Shown: in pieces, positions 7,867-17,738 of the stretch
Numbering within the stretch: the stretch's first letter is position 1
How the letters are laid out: the number at the start of each line of letters is the position of its first letter
Assembly: GCA_947383145.1 (NCBI GenBank)
Contig: CANDCH010000006.1
Coordinates: forward strand, 46,318 to 110,317
Direction: 5' to 3'
Source: an uncultured bacterium
GTDB taxonomy: Bacteria > Bacillota > Clostridia > Oscillospirales > Oscillospiraceae
Length of the DNA: 64,000 nucleotides
Translations under genes and position numbers: made by a program
Notes under the pieces: generated by a model
Database searches by the model: none
Told to the model about the DNA's origin: nothing
What the model saw: the letters and a program-made list of their open reading frames with translations, nothing else

Positions 7867-9855
7867 ATGGCAAGGTCTACCCCAAAACAGCAGTACGGCA
7901 ACGATTCTATCTCCGCCCTGAAGGGGGCGGACCGGGTGCGCAAGCGCCCCGGCGTCATCTTTGGCTCCGACGGGCTGGAGGGGTGCGAGCACGCCGTGTT
8001 TGAAATTCTGTCCAACGCCATCGACGAGGCCCGGGAGGGCCACGGCAGCCTCATCACCGTCACCCGGTACGAGGACAAGTCCATCGAGGTGGAGGACTTC
8101 GGCCGGGGCTGCCCGGTGGACTGGAACGAGGCGGAGGGCCGCTGGAACTGGGAGCTGGTGTTCTGCGAGCTGTATGCCGGCGGCAAGTACAAGGACGGAG
8201 ACGGGGACAACTACGAGTACTCCCTGGGCCTGAACGGCCTGGGCTCCTGCGCCACCCAGTACGCCAGCGCGTATTTTGACGCGGAGATTCACCGGGACGG
8301 CTTCCGCTACACCCTCCATTTTGAGAAGGGCGAGATCGTGGGGGAGATGAAAAAGGAGCCCGCCGACCGGAAAAAGACCGGCTCCCGGTTCCGCTGGAAG
8401 CCGGACCTGGACGTGTTCACCGACATCGACATTCCCGCGGACTACTACGCCGACGTGATGAAGCGGCAGGCGGTGGTCAACGCCGGGGTGACCTTCCGCT
8501 TCCGCAATCAGGTGAACGGGAAATTCGAGACCACCGATTTCCGCTACGACAACGGCCTGATGGATTACGTGGCCGAGCTGGCGGGGGAGGACCCCCTCAC
8601 CGCGCCGGTGTTCTGGCAGGCGGAGCGCCGTGGCCGGGACCGGGCGGACAAGGGCGAGTACAAGGTGAAGCTGTCGGTGGCCTTCTGCTTCTCCAACCGG
8701 GTGCAGACGGTGGAGCACTACCACAACTCCTCCTGGCTGGAGCACGGAGGCTCCCCGGAGAAGGCCATGCGGCTGGCCTTTGTGTCCGCCGTGGACGGCT
8801 GGCTCAAGCAGAACGGAAAATACCAGAAGAGCGAGGCCAAGGTGACCTGGGCGGATATCCAGGACTGCCTGGTGCTGGTGAGCAGCAACTTCTCCACCCA
8901 GACCAGCTACGAGAACCAGACGAAGAAATCCATCACCAACCGTTTTGTCCAGGAGGCCATGACGGAGTTCCTCCGCGCCCAGCTGGAGGTGTACTTCATC
9001 GAGACCCCCCTGGACGCGGAGAAAATCGCCGGACAGGTGCTGGTGAACAAGCGCTCCCGGGAGACGGCGGAAAAGACCCGGCTGGGCATCAAGAAAAAGC
9101 TGTCCGGGTCGGTGGACATCTCCAACCGGGTGCAGAAGTTTGTGGACTGCCGCACCAAGGACGTCTCCCGCCGGGAGCTGTATATCGTGGAGGGCGACTC
9201 CGCCATGGGGGCGGTGAAGCTGAGCCGGGACGCGGAGTTCCAGGGCATCATGCCGGTGCGGGGAAAGATTCTTAACTGCCTCAAGGCGGACTACGCCCGC
9301 ATCTTCAAGAGCGAGATCATCACCGACCTGCTCAAGGTGATGGGCTGCGGGGTGGAGGTGAAGGACAAGCACGTGAAGGACCTGAACGCCTTCGACCTGG
9401 ACAGCCTGCGCTGGAGCAAGATCGTCATCTGCACCGACGGCGACGAGGACGGCTTCCAGATCCGCACCCTCATCCTGGCCATGCTCTACCGCCTCACCCC
9501 CACCCTGATTGAGAAGGGGTACGTCTACATCGCCGAGTCCCCCCTGTACGAGATCACCTGCAAGGAAAAGACCTGGTTCGCCTACTCTGACAAGGAACGC
9601 AACGAGATCGCCGCCTCCCTGGAGGGGAAGAAGTTCGACGTGCAGCGCTCCAAGGGCCTGGGCGAGAACGAGCCGGACATGATGTGGCTGACCACCATGA
9701 GCCCGGACACCCGGCGGCTCATCAAGGTGATGCCGGAGGACGTGGAGCGCACCGCCCAGGTGTTTGAGATGTTCCTGGGCAACGACCTTCAGGGCCGGAA
9801 GGACCACATTGCCGACAGCGGGTACAAGTATCTGGAGCTGGCGGATATTTCATAA
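7867..9855 (+). CDS. Divergent type IIA DNA topoisomerase, ATPase/TOPRIM (B) subunit
   Basis: 662-residue GyrB/ParE homologue. GHKL ATPase features: FEILSNAIDEA (N-box), VEDFGRGCPVDW, YSLGLNGLGSC in place of the usual GGLHGVG-type lid. Transducer region follows, then TOPRIM with YIVEGDSAMGAV and KIVICTDGDEDGFQIRTL; the acidic D-x-D-x-D metal site is kept although the usual EGDSAGG and TDADVDGAHI are altered. C-terminal YKGLGEN equivalent is SKGLGENEPDMMW. With the A subunit at 11091 it should form an A2B2 enzyme; a standard gyrA/gyrB presumably sits elsewhere, making this the second (topoisomerase IV-like) enzyme. That assignment is inference; the divergence from textbook motifs is visible. 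ATG with GGTGCAGCT just upstream, weak ribosome site. Confidence 0.85.
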   Translation: MARSTPKQQYGNDSISALKGADRVRKRPGVIFGSDGLEGCEHAVFEILSNAIDEAREGHGSLITVTRYEDKSIEVEDFGRGCPVDWNEAEGRWNWELVFCELYAGGKYKDGDGDNYEYSLGLNGLGSCATQYASAYFDAEIHRDGFRYTLHFEKGEIVGEMKKEPADRKKTGSRFRWKPDLDVFTDIDIPADYYADVMKRQAVVNAGVTFRFRNQVNGKFETTDFRYDNGLMDYVAELAGEDPLTAPVFWQAERRGRDRADKGEYKVKLSVAFCFSNRVQTVEHYHNSSWLEHGGSPEKAMRLAFVSAVDGWLKQNGKYQKSEAKVTWADIQDCLVLVSSNFSTQTSYENQTKKSITNRFVQEAMTEFLRAQLEVYFIETPLDAEKIAGQVLVNKRSRETAEKTRLGIKKKLSGSVDISNRVQKFVDCRTKDVSRRELYIVEGDSAMGAVKLSRDAEFQGIMPVRGKILNCLKADYARIFKSEIITDLLKVMGCGVEVKDKHVKDLNAFDLDSLRWSKIVICTDGDEDGFQIRTLILAMLYRLTPTLIEKGYVYIAESPLYEITCKEKTWFAYSDKERNEIAASLEGKKFDVQRSKGLGENEPDMMWLTTMSPDTRRLIKVMPEDVERTAQVFEMFLGNDLQGRKDHIADSGYKYLELADIS

Positions 9856-9875
9856 AAATTAAGGAGGAACCCATC

Positions 9876-11060
9876 ATGAAAAAAGCGCTGGCGTTCTTTT
9901 TGGCCGTGGTTATGGCCGCGTCCCTGGCGCTCCCCGCGTCCGCGGCCTCTGCCCGGGTGACCCTGCGCCTGGACGGGTACACCCTCATTCTGCCCAGCGA
10001 TTCCCAGCCGGAGATCAAGGACGGGCGCACCATGGTGCCAATCCGCGCGGTGTCGGAGGCTTTAGGCGCCGACGTGGGCTGGGACGCCGCCGCCCGGCAG
10101 GTGACTTTGGCCCGGGCGGGGGTCACCATCGTGATGACGGTGGGCAGCGAAACCGCCTACGTGAACGGCGAGGCCGTGGAGATGGACGTGGCCCCCTACA
10201 TCAAGGACGGCCGCACCCTGATCCCCGCCCGGTATGTGGTGGAATTCTTCGGCCAGAAGGTGGATTGGGACGGTGAGACCTACACGGTGAGCATTACCGA
10301 GGACAAATCCGTGGTGGGGGAAAGCAATCTGGAGCGGTGGGCCATCCCCATGGGGGCCATACAGCTGGGGCTGAACGAGAGCTCCCACCGCTGGTTCGCC
10401 TATAAACGGGGATTCACTGTTTCCGCGTACAAACCAAACGGTGGGACCGGCGGCGGGGAGGTTCTCCCCTCTGTCCGCTGCCGGGCCATGCTCAGCGACA
10501 GCTGGGGGATCGACAGCCGGGAGGATTTGATTGTCACCGTCTGCTCCATGACCTATCACGGGCACAACGACAGCTTTTTTGAGGCGGTGGAGGTAGGCAA
10601 TTCCCTCACCCAGGCCGAATATAACGAGATCATCAGCAGGGGTGGGGTGGACGCCTATATGTTCCCCTACACCAAGCAGCTCAGCGAAAAGTGGGGTGAT
10701 CGGGGCATCCTGTGCTGGGACCTGTTCCGGATGTCCTCCCTGCTCCAGTTCGGCTATACCGCCGGCTATGTGACCTACGCCGAGGCCCTGGCCCTGCTGG
10801 AACCCGCCGCCACCCTCCTGTGCGAGAACTTCTCCTCCTGGGAGGAGGCATATGAGAACTACCTGGAGGGCTACAACTGGTGGACCCGCAACGATGTTTT
10901 GGACAAGGATATCTGGAGCATCAACCGGGGGAACTCCTACAAGTCCATCGTTGCAGACAAAAATTACAACACCCTGGACGACACTCTGTTCCAGACCGGC
11001 GTGATCCCCGTCCCCGGCGTCACCGCCGAGCAGCTCCTCCAGAGCGTTTTGGAGGACTGA
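9876..11060 (+). CDS. Secreted protein: copper-amine-oxidase-like stalk domain plus DUF1266-like domain
   Basis: 394 residues with a clear signal peptide (KKALAFFLAVVMAASLALPASAASA). Residues ~30-145 hold two stalk-type repeats typical of the copper amine oxidase N-terminal-like family: IKDGRTMVPIRAVSEALGADVGWD and IKDGRTLIPARYVVEFFGQKVDWD. The rest (RAMLSDSWGIDSREDLIVTVCSM ... WDLFRMSSLLQFGYTAGYVTYAEA ... SSWEEAYENYLEGYNWW) resembles DUF1266 proteins, whose role is unknown. Good ribosome site (AAGGAGG). It lies 20 bases after the topoisomerase B gene and 30 before the A gene, so it is co-transcribed with them. Nothing in it suggests a DNA function; surface attachment or envelope role is a guess. 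Confidence 0.8.
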   Translation: MKKALAFFLAVVMAASLALPASAASARVTLRLDGYTLILPSDSQPEIKDGRTMVPIRAVSEALGADVGWDAAARQVTLARAGVTIVMTVGSETAYVNGEAVEMDVAPYIKDGRTLIPARYVVEFFGQKVDWDGETYTVSITEDKSVVGESNLERWAIPMGAIQLGLNESSHRWFAYKRGFTVSAYKPNGGTGGGEVLPSVRCRAMLSDSWGIDSREDLIVTVCSMTYHGHNDSFFEAVEVGNSLTQAEYNEIISRGGVDAYMFPYTKQLSEKWGDRGILCWDLFRMSSLLQFGYTAGYVTYAEALALLEPAATLLCENFSSWEEAYENYLEGYNWWTRNDVLDKDIWSINRGNSYKSIVADKNYNTLDDTLFQTGVIPVPGVTAEQLLQSVLED

Positions 11061-11090
11061 GGCGCAAACTTGAGATAAGGACTGATCCCA

Positions 11091-13355
11091 TTGGCTAAGA
11101 AGAAAACCCCGGAGCAGAGCGGCCCCAAAAAGGTGAACAACCCCAACGTCATGGGCCTGCGGGCCCAGGTGCTGGAGCAGCCCATCACCGAGACGCTGGA
11201 GCTCAACTATATGCCCTACGCCATGTCGGTGATCGTCTCCCGGGCCATCCCGGAGATCGACGGCTTCAAGCCCTCCCACCGAAAGCTGCTGTACACCATG
11301 TACGACATGGGCCTGCTCACCAAGCCCCGCACCAAGTCCGCCAACGTGGTAGGGGCCACCATGAAGCTCAACCCCCACGGCGACGCCGCCATTTACGACA
11401 CCATGGTGCGCCTCTCCCGGGGCTACGGCGCCCTGCTCCATCCCCTGGTGGACTCCAAGGGCAACTTTGGCAAGGTGTACTCCCGGGACATGGCCTGGGC
11501 CGCCTCCCGGTATACCGAGGTGCGCCTGGACCCCATCTGCCAGGAGCTGTTCCGGGACATCGACCAGGACGCGGTGGATTTTGTCCCAAACTACGATGGC
11601 AAGCTCATGGAGCCCACCCTTCTGCCCACCACCTTCCCCAACGTGCTGGTGAGCGCCAACCAGGGCATCGCCGTGGGCATGGCGTCCAACCTGTGCGGGT
11701 TCAATCTGGGGGAGGTGTGCGACGCCGCCATCGCCTGCCTGCGGGACCCCAACGTGGACCTGCTGGGCATTTTGAAGGCCCCGGACTTCTCCACCGGCGG
11801 GCAGCTGTTGTACGACGGGGCGGCGCTGGCGGAGATCTACCGTACCGGCCGGGGGTCGGTCCGCCTGCGGGCCAAGTGGCGCTACAGCAAGGCGGACAAC
11901 GTGATCGAGGTGTATGAGATCCCCTATTCCACCACTGTGGAGGCCATTCTGGACAAGGTGGCCGAGCTGGTGAAGGCTGGCAGGGTCCGGGAGATCGCCG
12001 ACATGCGGGACGAGACCGACCTCAACGGCCTGAAGCTGGCCATGGACCTGAAGCGGGGGACCGACCCGGACAAGCTGATGGCCCGGCTGTTCCAGCTCAC
12101 CCCCCTCCAGGACACCTTCTCCTGCAACTTCAACATCCTCATCGCCGGGATGCCCCGGGTGATGGGGGTGGGAGAGATTCTGGAGGAGTGGATCGCGTGG
12201 CGGATGGACGGGGTCCGGCGGCGGACCTACCACGTGTGCAAAAAGAAGGAGGAGAAGCTCCACCTCCTCAAGGGCCTCAAGCGCATCCTGCTGGACATCG
12301 ACAAGGCCATCCGCATCATCCGGGAGACGGAGGAGGAGGCCGAGGTGGTGCCCAACCTCATCATCGGCTTCGGCATCGACCAGGTCCAGGCGGAGTACGT
12401 GGCCGACATCCGGCTTCGCAACATCAACAAGGAGTACATCCTCAAGCGGACGGAGGAGACCGCCGCCCTGGAGGAGGAGATCGCCGACCTGCGGGACATC
12501 GTCGGCTCCCCGGAGCGCATCAAGAAAATCATCGCCGAAGAGCTGAAGAACGTCAAAAAGAAGTACGACATCCCCCGGCGCACCGAAATTGTCTACGAGT
12601 ACCGGCAGGAGCTGGAGGAGAAGGGGGCCGGGTTGGAGGAGGTCCCCTCCTATCCGGTGAATGTATTCATCTCCAGAGAGGGATACTTTAAGAAGATCAC
12701 CCCCCAGTCCCTGCGCATGAGCGGGGAGCAGAAGTACAAGGAGGGGGACGGGCCGTTCCTCCAGTGGGAGGGGGCCAACGGGGACGAGCTTCTGGTGTTC
12801 ACCGACCGCCAGCAGTGCTATAAGACCCGCTTGAGCGACTTTGACGACAGCAAGGCCAGCCTGTTGGGGGACTACCTGCCCACCAAGCTGGGCATGGACC
12901 CGGAGGAGCGGTTTGTGTGGGCCTGCGCGCCGGGGGATTACTCCGCCCACGTGCTGTTTTTCTTCGGCAGCGGCAAGGCCGCCCGGGTGGAGCTGTCCGC
13001 CTACCAGACCCAGACCCGGCGGCGGAAGCTCACCGGGGCCTACTGCGACAAATTCCCGCTGGTGTCCGCCTGCCTGCTCACGGAGGATCAGGAGATGGCG
13101 GTGGGGGCCAGCGACGGACGGTGCGTGGTGTTCCACACCGCGTCGCTGACCCCCAAGACCACCCGGACCACCCAGGGGGTGGGGGTGATGGCGGTGAAGG
13201 CGAAGCACCGGGTGGAGTGGGCCCGTCCGCTGTCCGCCACCCATATCGTGAACGCCGCCCGGTACCGGGCCCGGTCCCTGCCCGCCGCCGGGGCCCTCCT
13301 GAAGGAGGAGGACCGGGGGGAGGAGCAGCTGATGATAGGCGCTGAGCCGTCGTAA
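11091..13355 (+). CDS. Divergent type IIA DNA topoisomerase, cleavage (A) subunit
   Basis: 754-residue GyrA/ParC homologue that cuts and rejoins the G-segment. N-terminal breakage-reunion domain: MPYAMSVIVSRAIPEIDGFKPSHRK, the QRP-loop equivalent and the catalytic tyrosine Tyr141 in AASRYTEVRL. A coiled-coil tower segment follows (~380-500, KRTEETAALEEEIADLRDIVGSPERI). The C-terminal part (~515-754) has weak beta-pinwheel-like repeats without a recognisable GyrA box, favouring a ParC-like decatenase over a gyrase. TTG start at 11091 is inferred from position; the ribosome site is weak (GATAAGGA). Partner subunit is at 7867, separated by the DUF1266-like gene. Confidence 0.85.
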   Translation: MAKKKTPEQSGPKKVNNPNVMGLRAQVLEQPITETLELNYMPYAMSVIVSRAIPEIDGFKPSHRKLLYTMYDMGLLTKPRTKSANVVGATMKLNPHGDAAIYDTMVRLSRGYGALLHPLVDSKGNFGKVYSRDMAWAASRYTEVRLDPICQELFRDIDQDAVDFVPNYDGKLMEPTLLPTTFPNVLVSANQGIAVGMASNLCGFNLGEVCDAAIACLRDPNVDLLGILKAPDFSTGGQLLYDGAALAEIYRTGRGSVRLRAKWRYSKADNVIEVYEIPYSTTVEAILDKVAELVKAGRVREIADMRDETDLNGLKLAMDLKRGTDPDKLMARLFQLTPLQDTFSCNFNILIAGMPRVMGVGEILEEWIAWRMDGVRRRTYHVCKKKEEKLHLLKGLKRILLDIDKAIRIIRETEEEAEVVPNLIIGFGIDQVQAEYVADIRLRNINKEYILKRTEETAALEEEIADLRDIVGSPERIKKIIAEELKNVKKKYDIPRRTEIVYEYRQELEEKGAGLEEVPSYPVNVFISREGYFKKITPQSLRMSGEQKYKEGDGPFLQWEGANGDELLVFTDRQQCYKTRLSDFDDSKASLLGDYLPTKLGMDPEERFVWACAPGDYSAHVLFFFGSGKAARVELSAYQTQTRRRKLTGAYCDKFPLVSACLLTEDQEMAVGASDGRCVVFHTASLTPKTTRTTQGVGVMAVKAKHRVEWARPLSATHIVNAARYRARSLPAAGALLKEEDRGEEQLMIGAEPS

Positions 13356-13405
13356 GCGGGCGAAGCGGGATCACATGAACCTCAATGGAAGGGAGGCCGC
13401 CCGCC

Positions 13406-14272
13406 GTGGCACGCCTGAAAAAGACCCTGGTTCCTCTTTTTGTCATCACCGCGGCCTCCGCGCTGTACGCCTTGGGCTTTGTGTGGTGCTACGCCCCCAA
13501 CGGCATCGCCTTCGGCGGCGTCACCGGCGTGGGCCAGCTCATCAACTACCTGATCCCCGCGCTCCCCGTGGGCGCCACCGTCATTGTGCTGAACATCCCG
13601 CTGTTCGCGCTGGGCTGGAAGCTCATCGGCGGGCGGCTGCTGGTGTCGTCGCTGTACGCCATGTTCGTCTCGTCGGCGTTTATCGACATACTCACCCCGC
13701 TGCGGGTGTGGGAGCCCATGGACCCCCTGCTGGCCTGTATTTTCGGCGGGGTGCTGATGGGGCTGTCCCTGGGGCTGGTGTTCCAACAGGGGGCCACCAC
13801 CGGCGGCACCGACCTGCTTGCCCGGCTGCTGAAGCTGAAGCTGGCCTGGCTGCCCATGGGCAAGCTGCTGATGGGCATCGACCTGGCGGTGATTCTGGCG
13901 GTGGCCCTCACGTTCCGCACGCTGTACGCGGCGCTGTACGGCCTGGTGGCGCTGTATATCTCCACCATTGTCATGGACGGGGTGCTTTACGGCATGGACA
14001 CCGCCAAGGTGGCCTATATCATCAGCGACCGCAACAAAGAGATATCCGATGTGCTGGTGAAGGACCTGGACCGGGGGGTGACCATCCTCCACGGCCAGGG
14101 GGCGTATACCGGCGCGGAAAAGGATGTGCTGATGTGCGCCTTCAAGCAGCGGGAGATCGCCGCCATCAAGGAGGCGGTGAAGGGCATCGACCCGGCGGCC
14201 TTCGTCATTGTGTGCGACGCCCACGAGGTGCTGGGCGAGGGCTTCCGGGACTATAAGAAGGACGATCTATAA
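13406..14272 (+). CDS. yitT: YitT family membrane protein (DUF161 + DUF2179)
   Basis: Integral membrane protein of unknown transport role. N-terminal half has five or six helices with family motifs (FVWCYAPNGIAFGGVTGVGQLI; FQQGATTGGTDLLARLL); the C-terminal ~90 residues form the soluble DUF2179 domain (AYIISDRNKEISDVLVKDLDRGVTILHGQGAYTG). GTG at 13406 is chosen because GGGAGG stands nine bases upstream; an ATG at 13385 in frame would place the ribosome site inside the gene. It follows the topoisomerase A gene by 50 bases and is probably in the same operon. Confidence 0.88.
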   Translation: MARLKKTLVPLFVITAASALYALGFVWCYAPNGIAFGGVTGVGQLINYLIPALPVGATVIVLNIPLFALGWKLIGGRLLVSSLYAMFVSSAFIDILTPLRVWEPMDPLLACIFGGVLMGLSLGLVFQQGATTGGTDLLARLLKLKLAWLPMGKLLMGIDLAVILAVALTFRTLYAALYGLVALYISTIVMDGVLYGMDTAKVAYIISDRNKEISDVLVKDLDRGVTILHGQGAYTGAEKDVLMCAFKQREIAAIKEAVKGIDPAAFVIVCDAHEVLGEGFRDYKKDDL

Positions 14273-14420
14273 AGAAGCGCGGAGAAGCGGTCAGCGAAGG
14301 AGCTTGGACCGGAGCGGGGCCGAGCGGAGGACGGCGCAGCCGTTTGCAGACCAGGCCGAGTCGAAGGAAAAGCGGCTGAGAGCCCTGACCGATTCGCAGC
14401 GTGACAAGGAGGAGGTGCAT

Positions 14421-15611
14421 ATGGTGAAAAAACGTGTCTTATCTTTGCTCCTGTGCGCCGCGCTGCTGCCCCTCTCCGGCTGCGCCGCCATGCTGGAGCG
14501 GGGCAGGGAGACCAGCACCACCCATGTGGACTATGCCGTGACCGAGGACGAGTCCATTCTCCGGGCGGAGACCTATCAGGGACTGGTCAACGCCATGCTC
14601 TACTTCGTCAGCGGCCATCGGACCGGGGGGACCATCCGGCTGTACAACTACACCGGGGATGTGGAGGCCGATCTGGCCAACGCCCGGGATGAGGTGATGT
14701 ATGACGACCCGCTGGGCGCCTACTCGGTCCGCGCCCTGACCTATGACGCCACCCGCATCCTCACCTATTATGAGGTGGAGCTTCGGATTGCCTACGCCCG
14801 CAGCGCTCAGGAGGTGGACGCCCTTCGGGAGGTAACCGGCCTGGCCGGGGTGCGGCAGGAGCTGAAGCGCCTGGTGGCGGGGCAGGAGGCGTCCGCCACC
14901 TTTTTGGCCTCCTACTTTTCCGGGGACAGGGAGCTGCTGGAGCAGCTTCTGCTTCTGGCCTGCTACAGCGCGCCGGAGCTGTCCTGGCACCACGATGTGA
15001 GCAGCCGGGAGATTGTCCTCTACCCGGAGACGGGCACCCGCCGGGTGATCGAGGCCCGGCTGACCTGGAGCCGGGGCGCGGCGGAGGTGGCGGCGGAGGA
15101 GCGGGAGTACGCCCAACAGCTGGAGACCGCCGCCGCCGCCCTGCTGGAGGCCAATCCCCCGGCGGGGGAGAGCTATACCGTGGAGGAACTGGCGGACATT
15201 GTCCGCGCCGCCGCCGGCGGAGCGGACAGCGCGGGCACGCCGCTGGCGCTGTACGCCTTGACCGGGGAGCCCGCCTCCGATTTCGGCCTGCTCATGGCCA
15301 TGGAGTACCTGTGCCAGCAATGTGGAATTGAGGTGGAGCCGGTGAACGGCGGGCAGGGCCTGTGGCTCATCGTGGCCGCCCGGCCGGGCTACCGCCATCT
15401 GCTTCCCCAGGAGCTGCGCCCCATAGAAGGGGAGGAGGACCAGGAGGAGCCGCCCCCGCCGCTGAAGCTGTATACCGATCAGGAGCTGAGGGCGCAGGGG
15501 TACGAGTGGCCCGCCTCCCTGCACCCCGCCTGTGAGGACTATGACGCGTCGAAAGCCGTTTCTCCGCTGTTTGACTCCGGCGCGGACCCGGAGGAGGCCG
15601 CATTCTGGTGA
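14421..15611 (+). CDS. Predicted lipoprotein of unknown function
   Basis: 396 residues. Signal peptide with lipobox: VLSLLLCAALLPLSGC, so attached to the outer face of the membrane via Cys. The mature part is acidic and helical with no catalytic motif I recognise (repeats of LTYDATRILTYYEVELRIAYAR-like amphipathic stretches; a charged EGEEDQEEPPPPLK linker near the C-terminus). ATG 14421 is preceded by AAGGAGGAGG. The ~148 bases between yitT and this gene show no clear promoter or structure. Possibly a germination- or wall-related lipoprotein as in many Clostridia, but there is no direct evidence. Confidence 0.75.
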   Translation: MVKKRVLSLLLCAALLPLSGCAAMLERGRETSTTHVDYAVTEDESILRAETYQGLVNAMLYFVSGHRTGGTIRLYNYTGDVEADLANARDEVMYDDPLGAYSVRALTYDATRILTYYEVELRIAYARSAQEVDALREVTGLAGVRQELKRLVAGQEASATFLASYFSGDRELLEQLLLLACYSAPELSWHHDVSSREIVLYPETGTRRVIEARLTWSRGAAEVAAEEREYAQQLETAAAALLEANPPAGESYTVEELADIVRAAAGGADSAGTPLALYALTGEPASDFGLLMAMEYLCQQCGIEVEPVNGGQGLWLIVAARPGYRHLLPQELRPIEGEEDQEEPPPPLKLYTDQELRAQGYEWPASLHPACEDYDASKAVSPLFDSGADPEEAAFW

Positions 15612-15620
15612 AAACAGCAG

Positions 15621-15649
15621 TTGCTTTTCTGTTGGAAAACGGATATAAT
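15621..15649 (+). promoter_or_regulatory. Probable promoter of glnS
   Basis: TTGCTT (15621-15626), 17-base spacer, perfect TATAAT (15644-15649), 56 bases before the glnS ATG. No T-box was found in this short leader. Confidence 0.55.
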
Positions 15650-15704
15650 GATTGGGCTTTGGAGCTTCCAGGGCCCAACCTTATTTTACCGAGGAGTGAC
15701 AGAC

Positions 15705-17393
15705 ATGGCAGAAGAACTGAACGTATCCATGAGCCAGAACTTTATCCACGATTTTATCGACGAGGACATCGCTCAGGGCGGGCAGTACCAGGGCATGACT
15801 GTCCACACCCGTTTTCCCCCCGAGCCCAACGGCTACCTCCATATCGGCCACTGCAAGGCGCTGACCATCGACTTCGGCACCGCCGAGAAGTACGGCGGCA
15901 TCTGCAACCTGCGCATGGACGACACCAACCCCGCCAAGGAGGACGTGGAATATGTGGAGGCCATTCAGGAGGACATCCACTGGCTGGGCTTCGACTGGGC
16001 GGACCGGTTCTACTATGCCTCCGACTACTTTCCCCAGATGTATGAGTACGCCGTGGAACTCATCAAGAAGGGGCTGGCCTACGTGTGCGAGCTCACCCCG
16101 GAGGAGTTCAAGGAGCACCGCGGGACCATCGGCGTGCCCGCCTCGTCGCCCTGCCGGGACCGGCCCATTGAGGAATCCCTGGACCTGTTCGCGCGGATGA
16201 AGAACGGCGAGTTTCCCAATGGAAAGTACACCCTGCGGGCCAAAATCGACCTGGCCAGCGGCAACTTCAACATGCGGGACCCGGTGATCTACCGCATCAA
16301 CCACGCCCATCACCACCGCCAGGGAGACAAGTGGTGCATCTATCCCATGTACGACTTTGCCCATCCCATTGAGGACGCCTTGGAGGGCATCACCCACTCC
16401 CTGTGCTCCCTGGAGTTTGAGAACCACCGGCCCCTGTACGACTGGGTGGCCAACAACGTGTCCATTCCCCACCACAAGCCCCGCCAGATTGAGTTTGCCC
16501 GGCTGGGCATCGACCACACTGTGATGTCCAAGCGCAAGCTGCGCCAGCTGGTGGAGGAGGGCCGGGTGTCCGGCTGGGACGACCCCCGTATGCCCACCCT
16601 GTGCGGCCTGCGGCGGCGGGGCTACACCCCCAAAGCCATCCGCAATTTCTGCGACCGGGTGGGGGTGACCAAGTCGGCCAACACCATTGAGTACGCCTTT
16701 TTGGAGTACTGCCTCCGGGAGGACCTGAACGAGACCGCCCGGCGGGTCATGGCGGTGCTGCGGCCTGTCAAGCTGGTGATTACCAACTACCCGGCGGGGC
16801 AGAGCGAGACCTTTGAGGTGGAAAACAACCCCCTGCGCCCCGAGGAGGGCGCCCACACCGTCACCTTCTCCCGGGAGCTGTGGATCGAGGGGCCGGACTT
16901 TCTCCCAGAGCCCATCCCCAAGTACAAGCGCCTCTATCCCAACGGCCCGGAGTGCCGCCTGAAGGGGGCCTATCTCATCAAGTGCGTGGGCTATGAGACC
17001 GACGGCCAGGGCAATATCACCGAGATCGCCGCCGAGTACGACCCGGACAGCCGGGGGGGCAACCCCGCCGACGGGCGGAAGGTGAAGGGGGCCACCATTC
17101 ACTGGGTGGACGCCGCCACCGCCGTGGACGCGGAGGTGCGGCTGTACGACAACCTGTTCTCCGATCCGGACCCAGACGGGGCGGGCAAGGACTTTTTGGA
17201 GTGCCTGAACCCCGATTCCCTGGAGGTGCTGACGGGCTGCAAGGTGGAGGCGGGACTGGCGGACGCCCAGCCCTCCGACCGCTTCCAGTTCCTGCGCCAG
17301 GGCTACTTCTGCGCCGACAGCAGGGACTCCAAGCCCGGCCGCCTGGTATTCAACCGTTCGGTGAGCCTGAAGGACAGCTTCAAGCCGCAGTAA
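15705..17393 (+). CDS. glnS: Glutaminyl-tRNA synthetase
   Basis: Charges tRNA-Gln directly with glutamine. 562 residues: class I catalytic domain with [17 protein letters not shown] (HIGH), [11 protein letters not shown] and the KMSKS variant [10 protein letters not shown], followed by two anticodon-binding beta-barrels ([11 protein letters not shown] ... EGPDFLPEP ... [10 protein letters not shown]). Starts at ATG 15705 ([13 protein letters not shown]) with GAGGAG nine bases upstream. Presence of GlnRS means this organism need not rely only on the GatCAB amidation route used by many Firmicutes; the gene was probably acquired early in this lineage, as GlnRS is patchy in Firmicutes. Length and motifs are complete. 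Confidence 0.97.
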   Translation: MAEELNVSMSQNFIHDFIDEDIAQGGQYQGMTVHTRFPPEPNGYLHIGHCKALTIDFGTAEKYGGICNLRMDDTNPAKEDVEYVEAIQEDIHWLGFDWADRFYYASDYFPQMYEYAVELIKKGLAYVCELTPEEFKEHRGTIGVPASSPCRDRPIEESLDLFARMKNGEFPNGKYTLRAKIDLASGNFNMRDPVIYRINHAHHHRQGDKWCIYPMYDFAHPIEDALEGITHSLCSLEFENHRPLYDWVANNVSIPHHKPRQIEFARLGIDHTVMSKRKLRQLVEEGRVSGWDDPRMPTLCGLRRRGYTPKAIRNFCDRVGVTKSANTIEYAFLEYCLREDLNETARRVMAVLRPVKLVITNYPAGQSETFEVENNPLRPEEGAHTVTFSRELWIEGPDFLPEPIPKYKRLYPNGPECRLKGAYLIKCVGYETDGQGNITEIAAEYDPDSRGGNPADGRKVKGATIHWVDAATAVDAEVRLYDNLFSDPDPDGAGKDFLECLNPDSLEVLTGCKVEAGLADAQPSDRFQFLRQGYFCADSRDSKPGRLVFNRSVSLKDSFKPQ

Positions 17394-17507
17394 GGGCGGC
17401 GGGCCGCGAAAAAATCCGTCATCGTTGCACCGCTTTGTGCATATACTGGTTTGTATGGGCCGAATCTTTGGAAATGGCCGTCAGATCAGAAAAAGGAGCG
17501 GTGACGC

Positions 17508-17612
17508 ATGACAGACAGACGGAAGCTTGCGCGGCAGGCCGGACCTGAGCCGCAGGACGTGGACGACCTGATTTTTTTTGGGCAGACCGGACCCCAGGTC
17601 AGCCAGCGTTAG
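17508..17612 (+). CDS. Small ORF, 34 residues, unknown
   Basis: Reads MTDRRKLARQAGPEPQDVDD... ending IFFGQTGPQVSQR, with a good ribosome site (AAGGAG, nine bases before ATG 17508). A strong terminator begins three bases after its stop, and the next gene has its own promoter, so the reading frame fills a complete transcription unit between glnS and prfB. Basic N-terminus, acidic middle, hydrophobic IFF; no signal peptide or membrane helix. It could be a real small protein or a chance frame in an untranslated RNA. No good promoter is seen directly upstream; it may be read through from glnS. Confidence 0.5.
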   Translation: MTDRRKLARQAGPEPQDVDDLIFFGQTGPQVSQR

Positions 17613-17614
17613 AG

Positions 17615-17653
17615 CGCCGCGGCCCCCGCAATGGCGGGGCCGCGGCGGTTTTT
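17615..17653 (+). terminator. Intrinsic terminator
   Basis: GC-rich stem (CGCCGCGGCCCC / GGGGCCGCGGCG, arms about 17615-17629 and 17634-17647) followed by GTTTTTC. Confidence 0.88.
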
Positions 17654-17665
17654 CGCGGATGGGCC

Positions 17666-17694
17666 TTTACAAGCGGCCCAGATTTATATATAAT
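17666..17694 (+). promoter_or_regulatory. Sigma-A promoter of prfB
   Basis: TTTACA (17666-17671), 17-base spacer, perfect TATAAT (17689-17694), 44 bases upstream of the ATG. Confidence 0.8.
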
Positions 17695-17738
17695 CATACG
17701 GAAAATAACGGCAGACGCCGTGGAAGGATGAAAACGCG

